Source: Paenibacillus sp. G2S3 (GTDB lineage Bacteria; Bacillota; Bacilli; Paenibacillales; Paenibacillaceae). Taken from it: a stretch of 64,000 nt of DNA. The stretch lies in assembly GCF_030123105.1 (NCBI RefSeq), contig NZ_CP126095.1, positions 2,418,001 to 2,482,000 on the forward strand, given 5' to 3'. The stretch's first letter is position 1. Each line of letters opens with the position of its first letter. The notes under the pieces were generated by a model. The model did no database searches. It had not been told where the DNA came from and was given only the letters and a program-made list of their open reading frames with translations. Position numbers and translations under genes: made by a program. Below are positions 55,477 to 64,000 of this stretch, piece by piece.

Positions 55477-56499
55477 ATGAGCAAAATTAAGGTAGCAGTA
55501 ATAGGTTGTGGAACAATTTCTAAAAAGAGACATATTCCGGAATACGCGGCGAATCCAAACGTTGAACTCGTAGCCTTTTGCGATCTGGTTCTTGAGAGAG
55601 CCGAAGTCTATGCACAACAGTACGGAGGTAGGGCCTATACAAGCTATGAAGAAATGCTAAAGGCGGAGAAGCCCGATGCCGTCAGCGTATGTACGCCGAA
55701 CGTGCTGCACGCTCCATGTGCGATTGCAGTAGCGAATGCAGGCGCTCATGTACTTGTGGAAAAGCCGATGGCAACGAACACTCCGGATGCTTTAGCTATG
55801 ATTGAAGCAGCAAGAAAGAACGGTGTGTTCTTGATGGCGGGGCAGAACCAACGTCTGATGCCGCCTCATCAAAAGGCCAAAGAAATTTTGCAAACAGGTA
55901 AAATGGGTAAAGTCATTTCCTTCCGTACGTCCTTTGGTCATCCGGGACCTGAACGCTGGAGTATTGATGGCCGCGACAGCTGGTTCTTCCGCAAGGAGGA
56001 AGCCATCATGGGTGCGATGGGCGACCTTGGCGTTCACAAAGCTGATTTGATCCGTTGGCTTCTTGGCGATGAAGTGGCTGAAGTCGCTGCTTTCGTGAAC
56101 ACGCTGCACAAAGAAGGAACCGATGTAGATGATAACGCGACCTGCATATTGCGTATGAAGAGCGGAACGGTCGGCACGTTAGTTGCCAGCTGGACGTATT
56201 ATAAAGGCGGCGACAACAGCACGGTATTGTGGTGCGAGAATGGTGTTATGCATATCGGTACGCATCCGGTTGATCAAGTTATAGTCGAGCTTCGTGACGG
56301 CTCCGTTGAGAAGTATCAGGTCGGCGCGATGGCGACGAACGAGAAGCAAGTGCCTAGCGGCATCATGGACGCTTTTGTGGAAAGTATTGTAACGAATACA
56401 CCACCGAGCATTTCCGGCGAAGAAGGACTGAAGTCGCTCGAGGTCATTCTGGCTGCTTTCGAATCGCAGGATTCGAAAAAGGTTGTTTCTTTGTCCTGA
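55477..56499 (+). CDS. Gfo/Idh/MocA-family oxidoreductase, second copy
   Basis: 340 residues. Rossmann motif VAVIGCGTISKKRHIPEY, EKP motif in VEKPMATN, and C-terminal domain with GDLGVHKADLIRWLLG. ATG 55477 follows AAAGGAG. Not a recent copy of the gene at 40946: identity is low outside the motifs. Operon partner of the isomerase; sugar/inositol dehydrogenase and isomerase are commonly paired. Confidence 0.87.
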   Translation: MSKIKVAVIGCGTISKKRHIPEYAANPNVELVAFCDLVLERAEVYAQQYGGRAYTSYEEMLKAEKPDAVSVCTPNVLHAPCAIAVANAGAHVLVEKPMATNTPDALAMIEAARKNGVFLMAGQNQRLMPPHQKAKEILQTGKMGKVISFRTSFGHPGPERWSIDGRDSWFFRKEEAIMGAMGDLGVHKADLIRWLLGDEVAEVAAFVNTLHKEGTDVDDNATCILRMKSGTVGTLVASWTYYKGGDNSTVLWCENGVMHIGTHPVDQVIVELRDGSVEKYQVGAMATNEKQVPSGIMDAFVESIVTNTPPSISGEEGLKSLEVILAAFESQDSKKVVSLS

Positions 56500-56518
56500 T
56501 GTTATCCTACTCCCAAAC

Positions 56519-56566
56519 TAAGGGGTGTTCCAACCAGCCATTTCACGGCTTTAGGGACACCCCTTC
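56519..56566 (+). terminator. terminator ending the importer/catabolism operon
   Basis: AAGGGGTGT-TCC / GGGACACCCCTT stem with an inner AGCC/GGCT hairpin, followed by CTCTGTA. The stretch to 56734 has no gene; a cre site follows. Confidence 0.75.
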
Positions 56567-56734
56567 TCTGTATATTGCAACGGCCCCTTTATCTTATTAC
56601 AGTAGAATTCAAGAATAACACATGAGAAAAATGGATGTACATTGACTTGGAAATACAATAGGATGATTGAAATGGTAATATAAACCACAATAAATTGAAA
56701 GATTAAAAATTTAACGATGATTAAACGTATTTTT

Positions 56735-56749
56735 TTGTAAGCGTAAACA
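56735..56749 (+). promoter_or_regulatory. cre site before the sensor operon
   Basis: TTGTAAGCGTAAACA matches WTGNAANCGNWNNCW at all positions, 59 bases before the lipoprotein start. It points to CcpA control. Confidence 0.7.
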
Positions 56750-56807
56750 TTACTCTATGTTACTCTGTATGAAGAAAATTTCTAATACATGTGGAGGCAA
56801 CGTGAAA

Positions 56808-58112
56808 ATGAGAAGATACTGGATTACGGCATTGGGTTTGCTGCAAATCTTAGCTCTTGTGCTCCAGGCCTGCTCTGCTCCAAATTTTAAGGCAACCGCC
56901 AATAAGTTAAATGAAGTAAGAATCGGTGGTGGTTCCAAAAAAGAGGATTCCAGGCAAGTGAAGCTGTCCGTCTACATGTACGTTACGGATGTTAGGGTGC
57001 AGAACGTGTACTATGCGATCTCCCGTGCTTTTGAAGCAAAGAACCCGGAGATTCGGGTAGAACTGCAATTTCCTGGTTTTCAGTATGAGGAGATTCTAAA
57101 GGTTAAGCTGTCCACCAATGAACTACCGGATATCTTTGATACACATGGCTGGGCCAAGATACGTTATGGCAAATATCTTGAGGACCTTAGTGATGAACCG
57201 TGGGCGAAGCAGCTGACAGATACGATAAAGTCGGCAGTGACCGATGAACAAGGGAAGGTGTATGTGCTGCCAGTCAGCGAGGCAAGAGATGGTTTTTCAT
57301 ATAACATTAATGTTCTGGAAAAATACCATATTCGGGTTCCGAAAACTTATGATGAATTAATGGCTGCGGCAGATATCATCGTGAAGGAAAGCCATGGGCA
57401 GGTTGTTCCATTTTTTTTCTCTGGGGTCGATTCTTGGACCATTGGACAATATTTTGATTATTTCGCAAACGGATTTTTGGAGAATTCGGGAGCTGAAGTA
57501 AATACACAACTGAAGAATTCGGGAGATGACTGGAAACAGTGGGAAAGCATTGCTGTAATATGGAAGGAAATGTTCGATAAGGGTTATATCAATAAAGATG
57601 TTTTAACGGTGAAATACAGTGAGCTACCGAAATTGTTTGCGGAGGATAAAGTGGCTTTTTCCTTTGCTTCACCCTCCTTTGCAGACGATGCATATGAGAT
57701 TAATACCGGTACCAAAATCGGCATAATGCCAGTTCCCTCTATGAATGAGCGAGCGGTTCCTACTTTTTCGGGAGGGGAGCGCAACACGCTTGGTATCTGG
57801 GAAAATTCCAGTCATCTAAAGGAGGCAAAGCTGTTAGTCAATTTTTTTGCTCAGCCGGACAATATGAAAAAAATTGCAGATGTCGTCAAAATTCCACCGG
57901 GCTTAAAGGGGATCACACCTCAGCATGAATTTATGCCATTTTATAAACAGTATAAGGATGTCCCTGTAATTCCGTATTTTGATCGTATTTATTTGCCTAA
58001 CGGGATGTGGGAAGTGGTGCGGCGACTAGGCATAGAGCTGCTGGCAGGTGAAATTACTCCAGTGAAATTTGAGCAAGTTATGAAACAGGAAGAGGAGCGG
58101 CTGTCCAACTAA
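56808..58112 (+). CDS. orphan extracellular solute-binding lipoprotein, probable sensor subunit
   Basis: About 434 residues; lipobox VLQAC puts the lipidated Cys at residue 22. The two-lobe carbohydrate-binding pattern is clear (ISRAFEAKNPEIRVELQFPG, LSTNELPDIFDTHGW, GVYVLP-type hinge as GKVYVLPVSEARDGF). No permease gene is adjacent; instead a histidine kinase and response regulator follow. ATG 56808 (or GTG 56802) follows GGAGG; the longer frame from 56757 runs through that site. Likely binds an extracellular sugar and signals through the kinase, as in XylFII-LytS type systems, though import with distant permeases is possible. Confidence 0.82.
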   Translation: MRRYWITALGLLQILALVLQACSAPNFKATANKLNEVRIGGGSKKEDSRQVKLSVYMYVTDVRVQNVYYAISRAFEAKNPEIRVELQFPGFQYEEILKVKLSTNELPDIFDTHGWAKIRYGKYLEDLSDEPWAKQLTDTIKSAVTDEQGKVYVLPVSEARDGFSYNINVLEKYHIRVPKTYDELMAAADIIVKESHGQVVPFFFSGVDSWTIGQYFDYFANGFLENSGAEVNTQLKNSGDDWKQWESIAVIWKEMFDKGYINKDVLTVKYSELPKLFAEDKVAFSFASPSFADDAYEINTGTKIGIMPVPSMNERAVPTFSGGERNTLGIWENSSHLKEAKLLVNFFAQPDNMKKIADVVKIPPGLKGITPQHEFMPFYKQYKDVPVIPYFDRIYLPNGMWEVVRRLGIELLAGEITPVKFEQVMKQEEERLSN

Positions 58113-58139
58113 CAGCCAAGCGAAGGGGGACAAATAGAG

Positions 58140-59860
58140 ATGAGACCGGGTTCTTTTCGTTTCAAGCTGGTGATGCTTTACTTCTGGACGATTGTCATTC
58201 CAATCGTAATCATTGTATTCTTTTTTCCAAATTATTTTCAAAAATTAATGATCAAGCAGAATACACAATACGCTGAGAGCATGTCCGCCTCCTTCACGAA
58301 AAATATAGAGACGTATCTCAATGAATTGGAACGGTTGACCTTAACACCGTATTTCGACAGTGACATTATGAAGGCACTAAAATATAAGGCCAAGCAAAAC
58401 GATGAAATCCAGCTCACGCCGATAGAAAAGCTGAGGATGGATAATGCACTGAATGAAAAGTTTCACAATTTTATTCGCATGTCGCGCGAGGATATTTCAG
58501 GGACAACATTGGTCACACCCGACGGCTCTATTTATGCCAAATCAACAGATTTGACCACACCGGTAGACAATTACCCTTTTACAGCTACCAAATGGTACCG
58601 TAAAGCGCTTGAGGCGAATGGTTCTGCCGTATTTATTGGTAGCCACAAGCAGGATTATTTGAAGCAACCGCTGCTTACGGATGTTTTTTCCGTTGCCAGA
58701 ATAATTAGAGATCCCGATACGGAGATGCAGCTTGCCGTTATTATTGCCGATGCTGATACTCAGGTGCTCAAGAAACTGATCCAGGATTTTCGCTTCAATG
58801 TCAATTCCACGATTGCAGTGCTTGATGACGAACATCGCGTGGTCTATTCCAACGCAGAATTGACGCCTTCTATGCTAGAAAGTGTAGACAAATCCTCAGA
58901 CAGTGTAAGCGATGACAAGGATACATATCAAGTAATACAACGGGACATTGGAACATCTCAATGGAAGCTGGTTTTTTTTTGCCGAATTCCGAAATCATCA
59001 ATCAGCTTAGGTGGATCTATGTTATTGGCGTCTTGTTCGCGATCTGCGGCTTATTCTTGACAGTTATTGTATTTTTTCTTTTATCTAAATGGATTATTCG
59101 TCCCTTCCAAGAGATTATCTCTACGATGAAAAAGGTGGAGCTTGGTAGGTTACAGACACGCCTGCAGGTCAGGGGCAAGGATGAGGTGGCCCAGATCGGA
59201 TTAGCTTTTAACCGGATGATCCATCAGGTCGAGGATCTTATTGTGAGAGAATACCAGGCGAAATTCAACCAGCAGCAAGCGGAGTATCGCTCACTTCAAG
59301 CCCAGATCCAGCCCCATTTTCTATACAATATTCTGAATGGATTTATTGGACTTAACCGGATTGGTGAGCGGGAAAAGCTGGAAGAATCGATTATTCACCT
59401 CAGCAAAATGCTTAGATATATTCTTGGACAGCGGGACTGGACGAGTATCAAGGAGGAATGTGATTTTCTTGCCTGGTACTGTCAGTTACAGAAACTCCGC
59501 TTTCATGACCGTCTTCAATATCATATTACTTTTGATACAGCGTGTATGGATATCCAGATTCCAAAGCTACTACTGCAGCCACTGGTCGAGAATAGCATTA
59601 TTCACGGGATTGAACCTCTAAATTATCCAAGAGAAATGAAGGTCAATGCTCAAATCCATGAGGACTCATTTCTCTCCATCACGGTAGTTGACAATGGCAT
59701 AGGCTTTAACATAGATAACACTGACAAAAGTGTAGGTTTGACTAATGTTAAGGATCGCCTGTTGCTTGCTTTTCCAAATGGGGAGTTTGAGCTAGTTAGC
59801 AGCGTTGGGGACGGTACAAGCATTCATATTAAAATTCCGATGAAGGACGTGTTTAGATGA
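58140..59860 (+). pseudogene. sensor histidine kinase (YesM-like), interrupted by a one-base frameshift
   Basis: Two frames give a full kinase of about 573 residues. The first (58140-59060) has TM1 (residues about 12-32) and the extracellular sensor; the second has TM2 (IYVIGVLFAICGLFLTVIVF), HAMP, IQPHFLYNILNG (phospho-acceptor His), VENSIIHGIE and VVDNGIGFN. They meet at a T9 run (58972-58980): ten T would give QWKLVFFLPNSEI without a break. Everything else is intact. The cause may be a sequencing error, a recent mutation or slippage. ATG 58140 follows AAGGGGG. The last four bases overlap the response regulator start (ATGA). Confidence 0.85.
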
Positions 59861-61341
59861 AGATAGTGATCGCGGATGATGAATTTCTGGCCCAGCAAAC
59901 ACTCCTCAGTATGATTCGTGAAATCAAGGGTGACTGGGAAATCGTTGGTGTCGCAGGCAGTGGGATTGAACTGCTAGATATTGTATTAGAGAAACGTCCT
60001 GATATTGCCTTTGTGGATATCAAGATGCCTGGTATGAACGGAATTGAAGCCATTCGTCGAGCAAAGGCAGGCTCTGCTGATACGGAGTGGTTCATTCTGT
60101 CGGGCTATTCGGAGTTTGCGTTTGCTCAAGAAGGGATCCAGCTTGGGGTCAAAAATTATCTGCTCAAGCCTTTGAGTCTGGGTGAACTGCGGGAGGCGCT
60201 TTTGATGGCACAGACTGCGGTGCAGGAGCGCCTAGCCAGCAAGCAAAGACTGTTCGCGAATACTATATGGAATCGTAATTACGGTCTTGAAAGTGCTGAA
60301 GCTAGGGTGAAGGAACAGGCAAGCATGCAAGTTCAATTAGCAGTCGTGTTCGTCGACAGCTATCTTCTCGATGAGAGGGCAACTTCCATACCGCTTAAGC
60401 AAGTTTATACCTATATCAATCAGATTATCGAAGAGTTCGCGAATCAAGGACTACTTCTAACCTGGATGATCCTTCCAGGTGGTCATATTGCTGTGGTTGG
60501 GGCCTCGCGTCATGGAAACCATGACAAGGAATTGCTGGACGGTTTCTTTCAAGAGCTGCAGCAAATGATGGATGATTCCGATATATCTTCAGAAATTAGG
60601 CTGACAGTGGTTTCCTCACAGGCACAGCTAGCACTTGATGAAATCGGCGAGCAGGTGGACGAAATCGTTGATCGCGGGATTTACCGTATGCTGAAGGGAT
60701 TGGGGAAGATATGGAATGCGAGTTCCTTCCGACATTTCAACGGAGAACATTATGAGCTGTGCAGCAGAATGGCGCATCTGGTCCAGATGTACAAAGAAAA
60801 GAAATATACCCGATATATGGATGAGTTGTTTGAGATGAAACAGTATACTACGGTACGACGGCATGTCTTGGAGGGCAACGGCATCAGGGAAGCACTGTAT
60901 GATTACCTGAATACGACACTATGTGTGCAGCTAGAGCCTGCGGCTTCTTTTGCAAAGAATATCATACTCTTGAAGACGCACGGGAATAGCTTGCTTCAAC
61001 GGATGAACAAGGATGAACCGCCTCAGGATATTGTATATAAGGTTATCCAGTACATGAAGTCCAACTACAGGGATGAAATCGGAACCACAAGGATTGCTGG
61101 ACATTTTCAGGTATCACCGAATTATCTTAGCACGGTATTTCACCAGAAAACCGGGTCTACGATCATGCGTTTTCTAACGGAGCTGCGTATTAATAAGGCC
61201 AAGGAGATTCTTGCCGTAGGTGATTTACAGATTCAGGAAGCGGCGGAACTGGTGGGCTATATTAATCCTGCGTATTTTACGAATTTGTTCAAAAAATTTG
61301 AGGGTTGCTCTCCTACTGAATATAAGCAAATGCTGAGGTAA
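59857..61341 (+). CDS. AraC-type response regulator (YesN-like), second copy
   Basis: 494 residues. Receiver domain with acidic pair ADDE, phospho-acceptor Asp in IAFVDIKMPGMNG and Lys in NYLLKPLSL; C-terminal AraC domain (TTRIAGHFQVSPNYLSTVFH and IQEAAELVGYINPAYFTNLF). Coupled to the kinase by a four-base overlap. Probably controls the downstream GH97-like gene and perhaps wider parts of the region. The 180 bases after it hold a cre site and a relaxed copy of the regulon 13-mer. Confidence 0.9.
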   Translation: MKIVIADDEFLAQQTLLSMIREIKGDWEIVGVAGSGIELLDIVLEKRPDIAFVDIKMPGMNGIEAIRRAKAGSADTEWFILSGYSEFAFAQEGIQLGVKNYLLKPLSLGELREALLMAQTAVQERLASKQRLFANTIWNRNYGLESAEARVKEQASMQVQLAVVFVDSYLLDERATSIPLKQVYTYINQIIEEFANQGLLLTWMILPGGHIAVVGASRHGNHDKELLDGFFQELQQMMDDSDISSEIRLTVVSSQAQLALDEIGEQVDEIVDRGIYRMLKGLGKIWNASSFRHFNGEHYELCSRMAHLVQMYKEKKYTRYMDELFEMKQYTTVRRHVLEGNGIREALYDYLNTTLCVQLEPAASFAKNIILLKTHGNSLLQRMNKDEPPQDIVYKVIQYMKSNYRDEIGTTRIAGHFQVSPNYLSTVFHQKTGSTIMRFLTELRINKAKEILAVGDLQIQEAAELVGYINPAYFTNLFKKFEGCSPTEYKQMLR

Positions 61342-61367
61342 TAAGAGAATGAGTCATCCATGGGTTG

Positions 61368-61440
61368 GATAAAAGAAACTAAGAGGACCATAAAAAATAG
61401 TGGGTCAACCTTAATTATCTTACTCATGTAAGCGGTAACA
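61368..61440 (+). promoter_or_regulatory. degenerate regulon motif and cre site before GH97-like gene
   Basis: GATAAAAGAAACT (61368-61380) differs from the conserved 13-mer at the first and last positions. The hexamer 47 bases on (TTATCT) is a poor -10. ATGTAAGCGGTAACA (61426-61440) matches the cre consensus fully and lies 81 bases before the GTG start. Confidence 0.5.
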
Positions 61441-61520
61441 ATTGTGCTAAACTCTTGCAGTAGAAGCCAATCAGGGATTACCCAGTGGCGGAATAACATA
61501 TAAGAAAGAGGAGGATTAGT

Positions 61521-64000
61521 GTGAAAAAGAGAAAAAAGAAAACTTTAAAATGGGTCTTGGCGCTTGTCTTGTCTAGCCAGATGATTGTGGGTAATGTAGT
61601 GCCCGCACTTGCGGTGGAGCCGCCAGCTGCGGAAGAAGCAAGCATGGTGCTGGATAGTGCATGGGAAGTAGAAAACCCGACAGTAGGAAACCTCGTTGTT
61701 AATAAGGATGGAAGTATTACGATCACAACTGAAGGTGGAGCAATTAATGATGCAACAGGAATGAAAAACATTCTTTATTACAAGCTTCCGAACCTGACTG
61801 ACTATGATTTTACTGTCAAAGTAAATGGGAATTTTACGGCAAACTATCATGGGGCTCAGCTGATGATCGCAAGCGGAAAGAACCGTGCAAATGCTGTTGG
61901 TGTGATTCGCAGATATCATGGATATCTTGGTGGAACATATGGAACAAACATGCTCATGGGCGTTATGCAGAATGGTGGTACACCGAACGAGTACTATGAA
62001 GGTGCTTCAACCATCGGCAATGAGTTTTATCTGAAACTGCAGAAGCAGAACGGAAGAATCACCGGTTTCTATGCAGCACAGTACAGTGACAACAAAGAAG
62101 AGTGGAATCAGATTATTGATACCACTGGCGGTAAAAATTATCAATATATAGATAAGGGTAATGCACTCATTGAGCCTGAGAACATTTATTTAGGAATCGC
62201 TGCGGCAAACGGTGGCGGGGCTACACCTACAAAAATTACGTTCTCTGATCTGAGAATCGGTGGTGAACCGGTACCCTTCGCTATAAATTCAAGTGCATTA
62301 AAATCCGTTGTGCTTTCTGGTGAAGCGAAAATGGGTGTAGGTGCTGCACATAAACAAACGCTTAACGTGACAGGTGCAGATTATGATCAAAATGAAATCA
62401 CAGCCTTTGATTCAGTAGTCTACACAAGCAGTGATAAAGATGTGGCAACGATTAATGAAGACGGAGTTGTTACTGGTGTACGTAACGGCAATGTAGTAGT
62501 TACTGCCGAAGCAACATTGGGCGAAGTTACAAAAATAGCTACTCTGGCCATTCAAGTTGGAGATATTGAGACAGAAGAATCATGGGAACTTTCATCTCCA
62601 GATGGCAATACAAAGATGACGGTAGAAATGATCACAGGTGGAGTTCTTCAATATACTGCGGAAAAGAATGGCGTAGAGAATATTGGAACATCACCACTTG
62701 GTTTAGTAACCAGCTTAGGTGACTTTTCGAGTGGCCTTGTATTAAGAGAGGCTTCAGAAGTGAAAGAAACCAACGAAAGCTATAAGGTGCTTTCCGGTAA
62801 GAGTGATGAATATACAAATCACTATAATGAACAGACGCTTACATTTGCAAAGAAAAATGATGATTCTGTTAAATTTGACTTGATCATCCGCGCATATGAT
62901 GATGGAACGGCATACAGATATGCTGTCCGCACAGATGGGAATAAAGAAATTAAAATCAGTGATGAAGTATCAGGCTTACAGCTTCCGAAAACAGCAGATG
63001 TATATTGGATGAACTATACTTCGGCTACATGGAACTATGAAGGTCAGTATCAAGTAACTACTACGGAAGGATTAACAGCGGGCTCTACTCCCTCCATACC
63101 GTTCTTATATGGAAAAGATGGTGTATGGACGCTGTTCTCAGAAGCAGACCTCAACGGAACTTACACGGGTTCTATGTTTACAGTAAAAGAAAACGGGTTG
63201 TTAGATGTTTCATTCTCTAAGACACAAGGGACGAAGGCTGTAGTGACAACAACGCCTTTTAAATCTCCATGGAGAGCGGCAATCACAGGTACTCCGAAAG
63301 ACATTGTCGAAAATACAATGATTGAAAACCTGAGTACTCCTGCAGATTACGAAACATATGACTATGAATCATGGGTAGACCCAGGTTTATCTTCCTGGTC
63401 ATGGGTAGCTAACTGGGGAAGTGGAATCAGTGATCAGTCGAAAGCTGAAACGCATTTGAACTGGATTGAATTTGGAGCTGAAATAGGATGGGATTATTAT
63501 ATCCTTGATGAAGGATGGAGTATGGGCGGTCGCGGAAAAGTTAGTGGTATGCGTGAATGGTGGCCGCAAGTAAAAGAGTTTGCAAAAGAAAAAGGAGTTA
63601 GATTGTGGGCATGGGTACATGTAAGCGATATTGATACACAGGCAGAACGCGACAAGCACTTTAAAGAATGGTCTGAACAAGGTATCGTAGGCATTAAGCC
63701 GGACTTCTTTGATGGGGAAGGCCAGAGTAATATGCAGCTTTATGATGATCTGTATAAAGATGCGGCGAAGTACCATCTCATGGTTCTTGCACATGGTGCA
63801 AATAAACCAACCGGTGAAATTCGTACTTATCCAAACGTATATGGACGTGAAGCAATCCGTGGGCAGGAAGCAGGAGGTATTACTGCGGAACAGTACACAA
63901 TGATTCCGTTTATCCGAGCGGCAATTGGACCGGCAGAGGTTACTGAAGAGATCAGATCTAAGGATTATAACAAGACGACTATGGGATTCCAATTCGCATT
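61521..64000 (+). CDS. secreted GH97-like alpha-glycosidase, cut by window edge
   Basis: About 826 codons visible, open to the right edge. Signal peptide (LKWVLALVLSSQMIVGNVVP, cleavage near ALA), a lamin-G-like region (about 40-250), a Big_2 Ig-like domain (about 258-335; YTSSDKDVATINEDGVVTG), the GH97 N-terminal domain from about 353 (SWELSSPDGNTKMTVEM) and the catalytic barrel from about 620 (YYILDEGWS, GVRLWAWVHVSD, GIKPDFFDGEGQ). GH97 contains alpha-glucosidases and alpha-galactosidases; which type applies cannot be fixed here because the rest is missing. GTG 61521 follows AAGAGGAGGA. Most GH97 enzymes are from Bacteroidota, so a multi-domain secreted form in a Paenibacillus-like genome is less common. 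Confidence 0.82.
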   Translation, partial: MKKRKKKTLKWVLALVLSSQMIVGNVVPALAVEPPAAEEASMVLDSAWEVENPTVGNLVVNKDGSITITTEGGAINDATGMKNILYYKLPNLTDYDFTVKVNGNFTANYHGAQLMIASGKNRANAVGVIRRYHGYLGGTYGTNMLMGVMQNGGTPNEYYEGASTIGNEFYLKLQKQNGRITGFYAAQYSDNKEEWNQIIDTTGGKNYQYIDKGNALIEPENIYLGIAAANGGGATPTKITFSDLRIGGEPVPFAINSSALKSVVLSGEAKMGVGAAHKQTLNVTGADYDQNEITAFDSVVYTSSDKDVATINEDGVVTGVRNGNVVVTAEATLGEVTKIATLAIQVGDIETEESWELSSPDGNTKMTVEMITGGVLQYTAEKNGVENIGTSPLGLVTSLGDFSSGLVLREASEVKETNESYKVLSGKSDEYTNHYNEQTLTFAKKNDDSVKFDLIIRAYDDGTAYRYAVRTDGNKEIKISDEVSGLQLPKTADVYWMNYTSATWNYEGQYQVTTTEGLTAGSTPSIPFLYGKDGVWTLFSEADLNGTYTGSMFTVKENGLLDVSFSKTQGTKAVVTTTPFKSPWRAAITGTPKDIVENTMIENLSTPADYETYDYESWVDPGLSSWSWVANWGSGISDQSKAETHLNWIEFGAEIGWDYYILDEGWSMGGRGKVSGMREWWPQVKEFAKEKGVRLWAWVHVSDIDTQAERDKHFKEWSEQGIVGIKPDFFDGEGQSNMQLYDDLYKDAAKYHLMVLAHGANKPTGEIRTYPNVYGREAIRGQEAGGITAEQYTMIPFIRAAIGPAEVTEEIRSKDYNKTTMGFQFA

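Overview
The window reads as chromosomal DNA of a Paenibacillus-like, spore-forming Firmicute. The evidence is moderate GC with strong AGGAGG ribosome binding sites that often precede TTG or GTG starts, Bacillus-type housekeeping genes (YqhG/YqhH, YqzE, a CwlD-like amidase, Cdd), an adenosylcobalamin-dependent ribonucleotide reductase, and the LplB/YtcP/LplA-type sugar importers with YesM/YesN-type two-component systems that are expanded in Paenibacillus. No rRNA, tRNA or CRISPR array was recognised.

1-7.6 kb: the end of a peptide-export or RiPP-like locus (M16-like peptidase fragment and an ABC exporter), then a coupled cassette of an ECF sigma factor, a membrane protein that may be its anti-sigma factor, an ABC ATPase and two tandemly duplicated permeases. 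7.7-18.1 kb: housekeeping genes, namely glycerol dehydrogenase (frameshifted in an A8 run), a YibQ-like deacetylase, a cell-wall amidase, yqzE, an exported protein of unknown function, yqhG-yqhH, and nrdJ behind two NrdR boxes and a structured leader.

18.1-23 kb: a decayed region. Fragments of three unrelated genes (aldo/keto reductase, GH28-like enzyme, YheC/D ATP-grasp) are fused, followed by small orphan genes, cdd with a structured 5' leader, and an MTHFR-like gene. 23-32.3 kb: an accessory stretch with a Tet-type ribosomal-protection GTPase, an HxlR/DsbA-like divergon, a TetR/SDR divergon, an AraC regulator and an operon of O-acetyltransferase, MATE exporter, VOC protein and second O-acetyltransferase.

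32.5-64 kb: a large polysaccharide utilisation region. Two secreted GH28-like enzymes with C-terminal ricin-type lectin domains and a secreted GH97-like enzyme would act outside the cell. An LplB/YtcP/LplA-type ABC importer would bring in oligosaccharides. GH115, a signal-less GH28-like paralogue, GH2 beta-galactosidase, a divergent GH67-like enzyme, a sugar isomerase and two Gfo/Idh/MocA oxidoreductases would act inside. One two-component system lies next to the importer. A second lies next to an orphan solute-binding lipoprotein, which suggests a three-component sugar sensor; its kinase gene is frameshifted in a T9 run.

The most notable regulatory signal is one promoter layout found upstream of four transcription units in this region (starting at 32512, 34948, 38704 and 45373): the identical 13-mer CATAAAAGAAACG lies exactly 47 bases, start to start, upstream of a TANANT -10 hexamer. 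CcpA-type cre sites lie nearby at several of these units and also upstream of the sensor system and the GH97 gene. This defines a probable local regulon whose activator is likely one of the two AraC-type response regulators. All functions are inferred by reading translated sequences; no database search was run.
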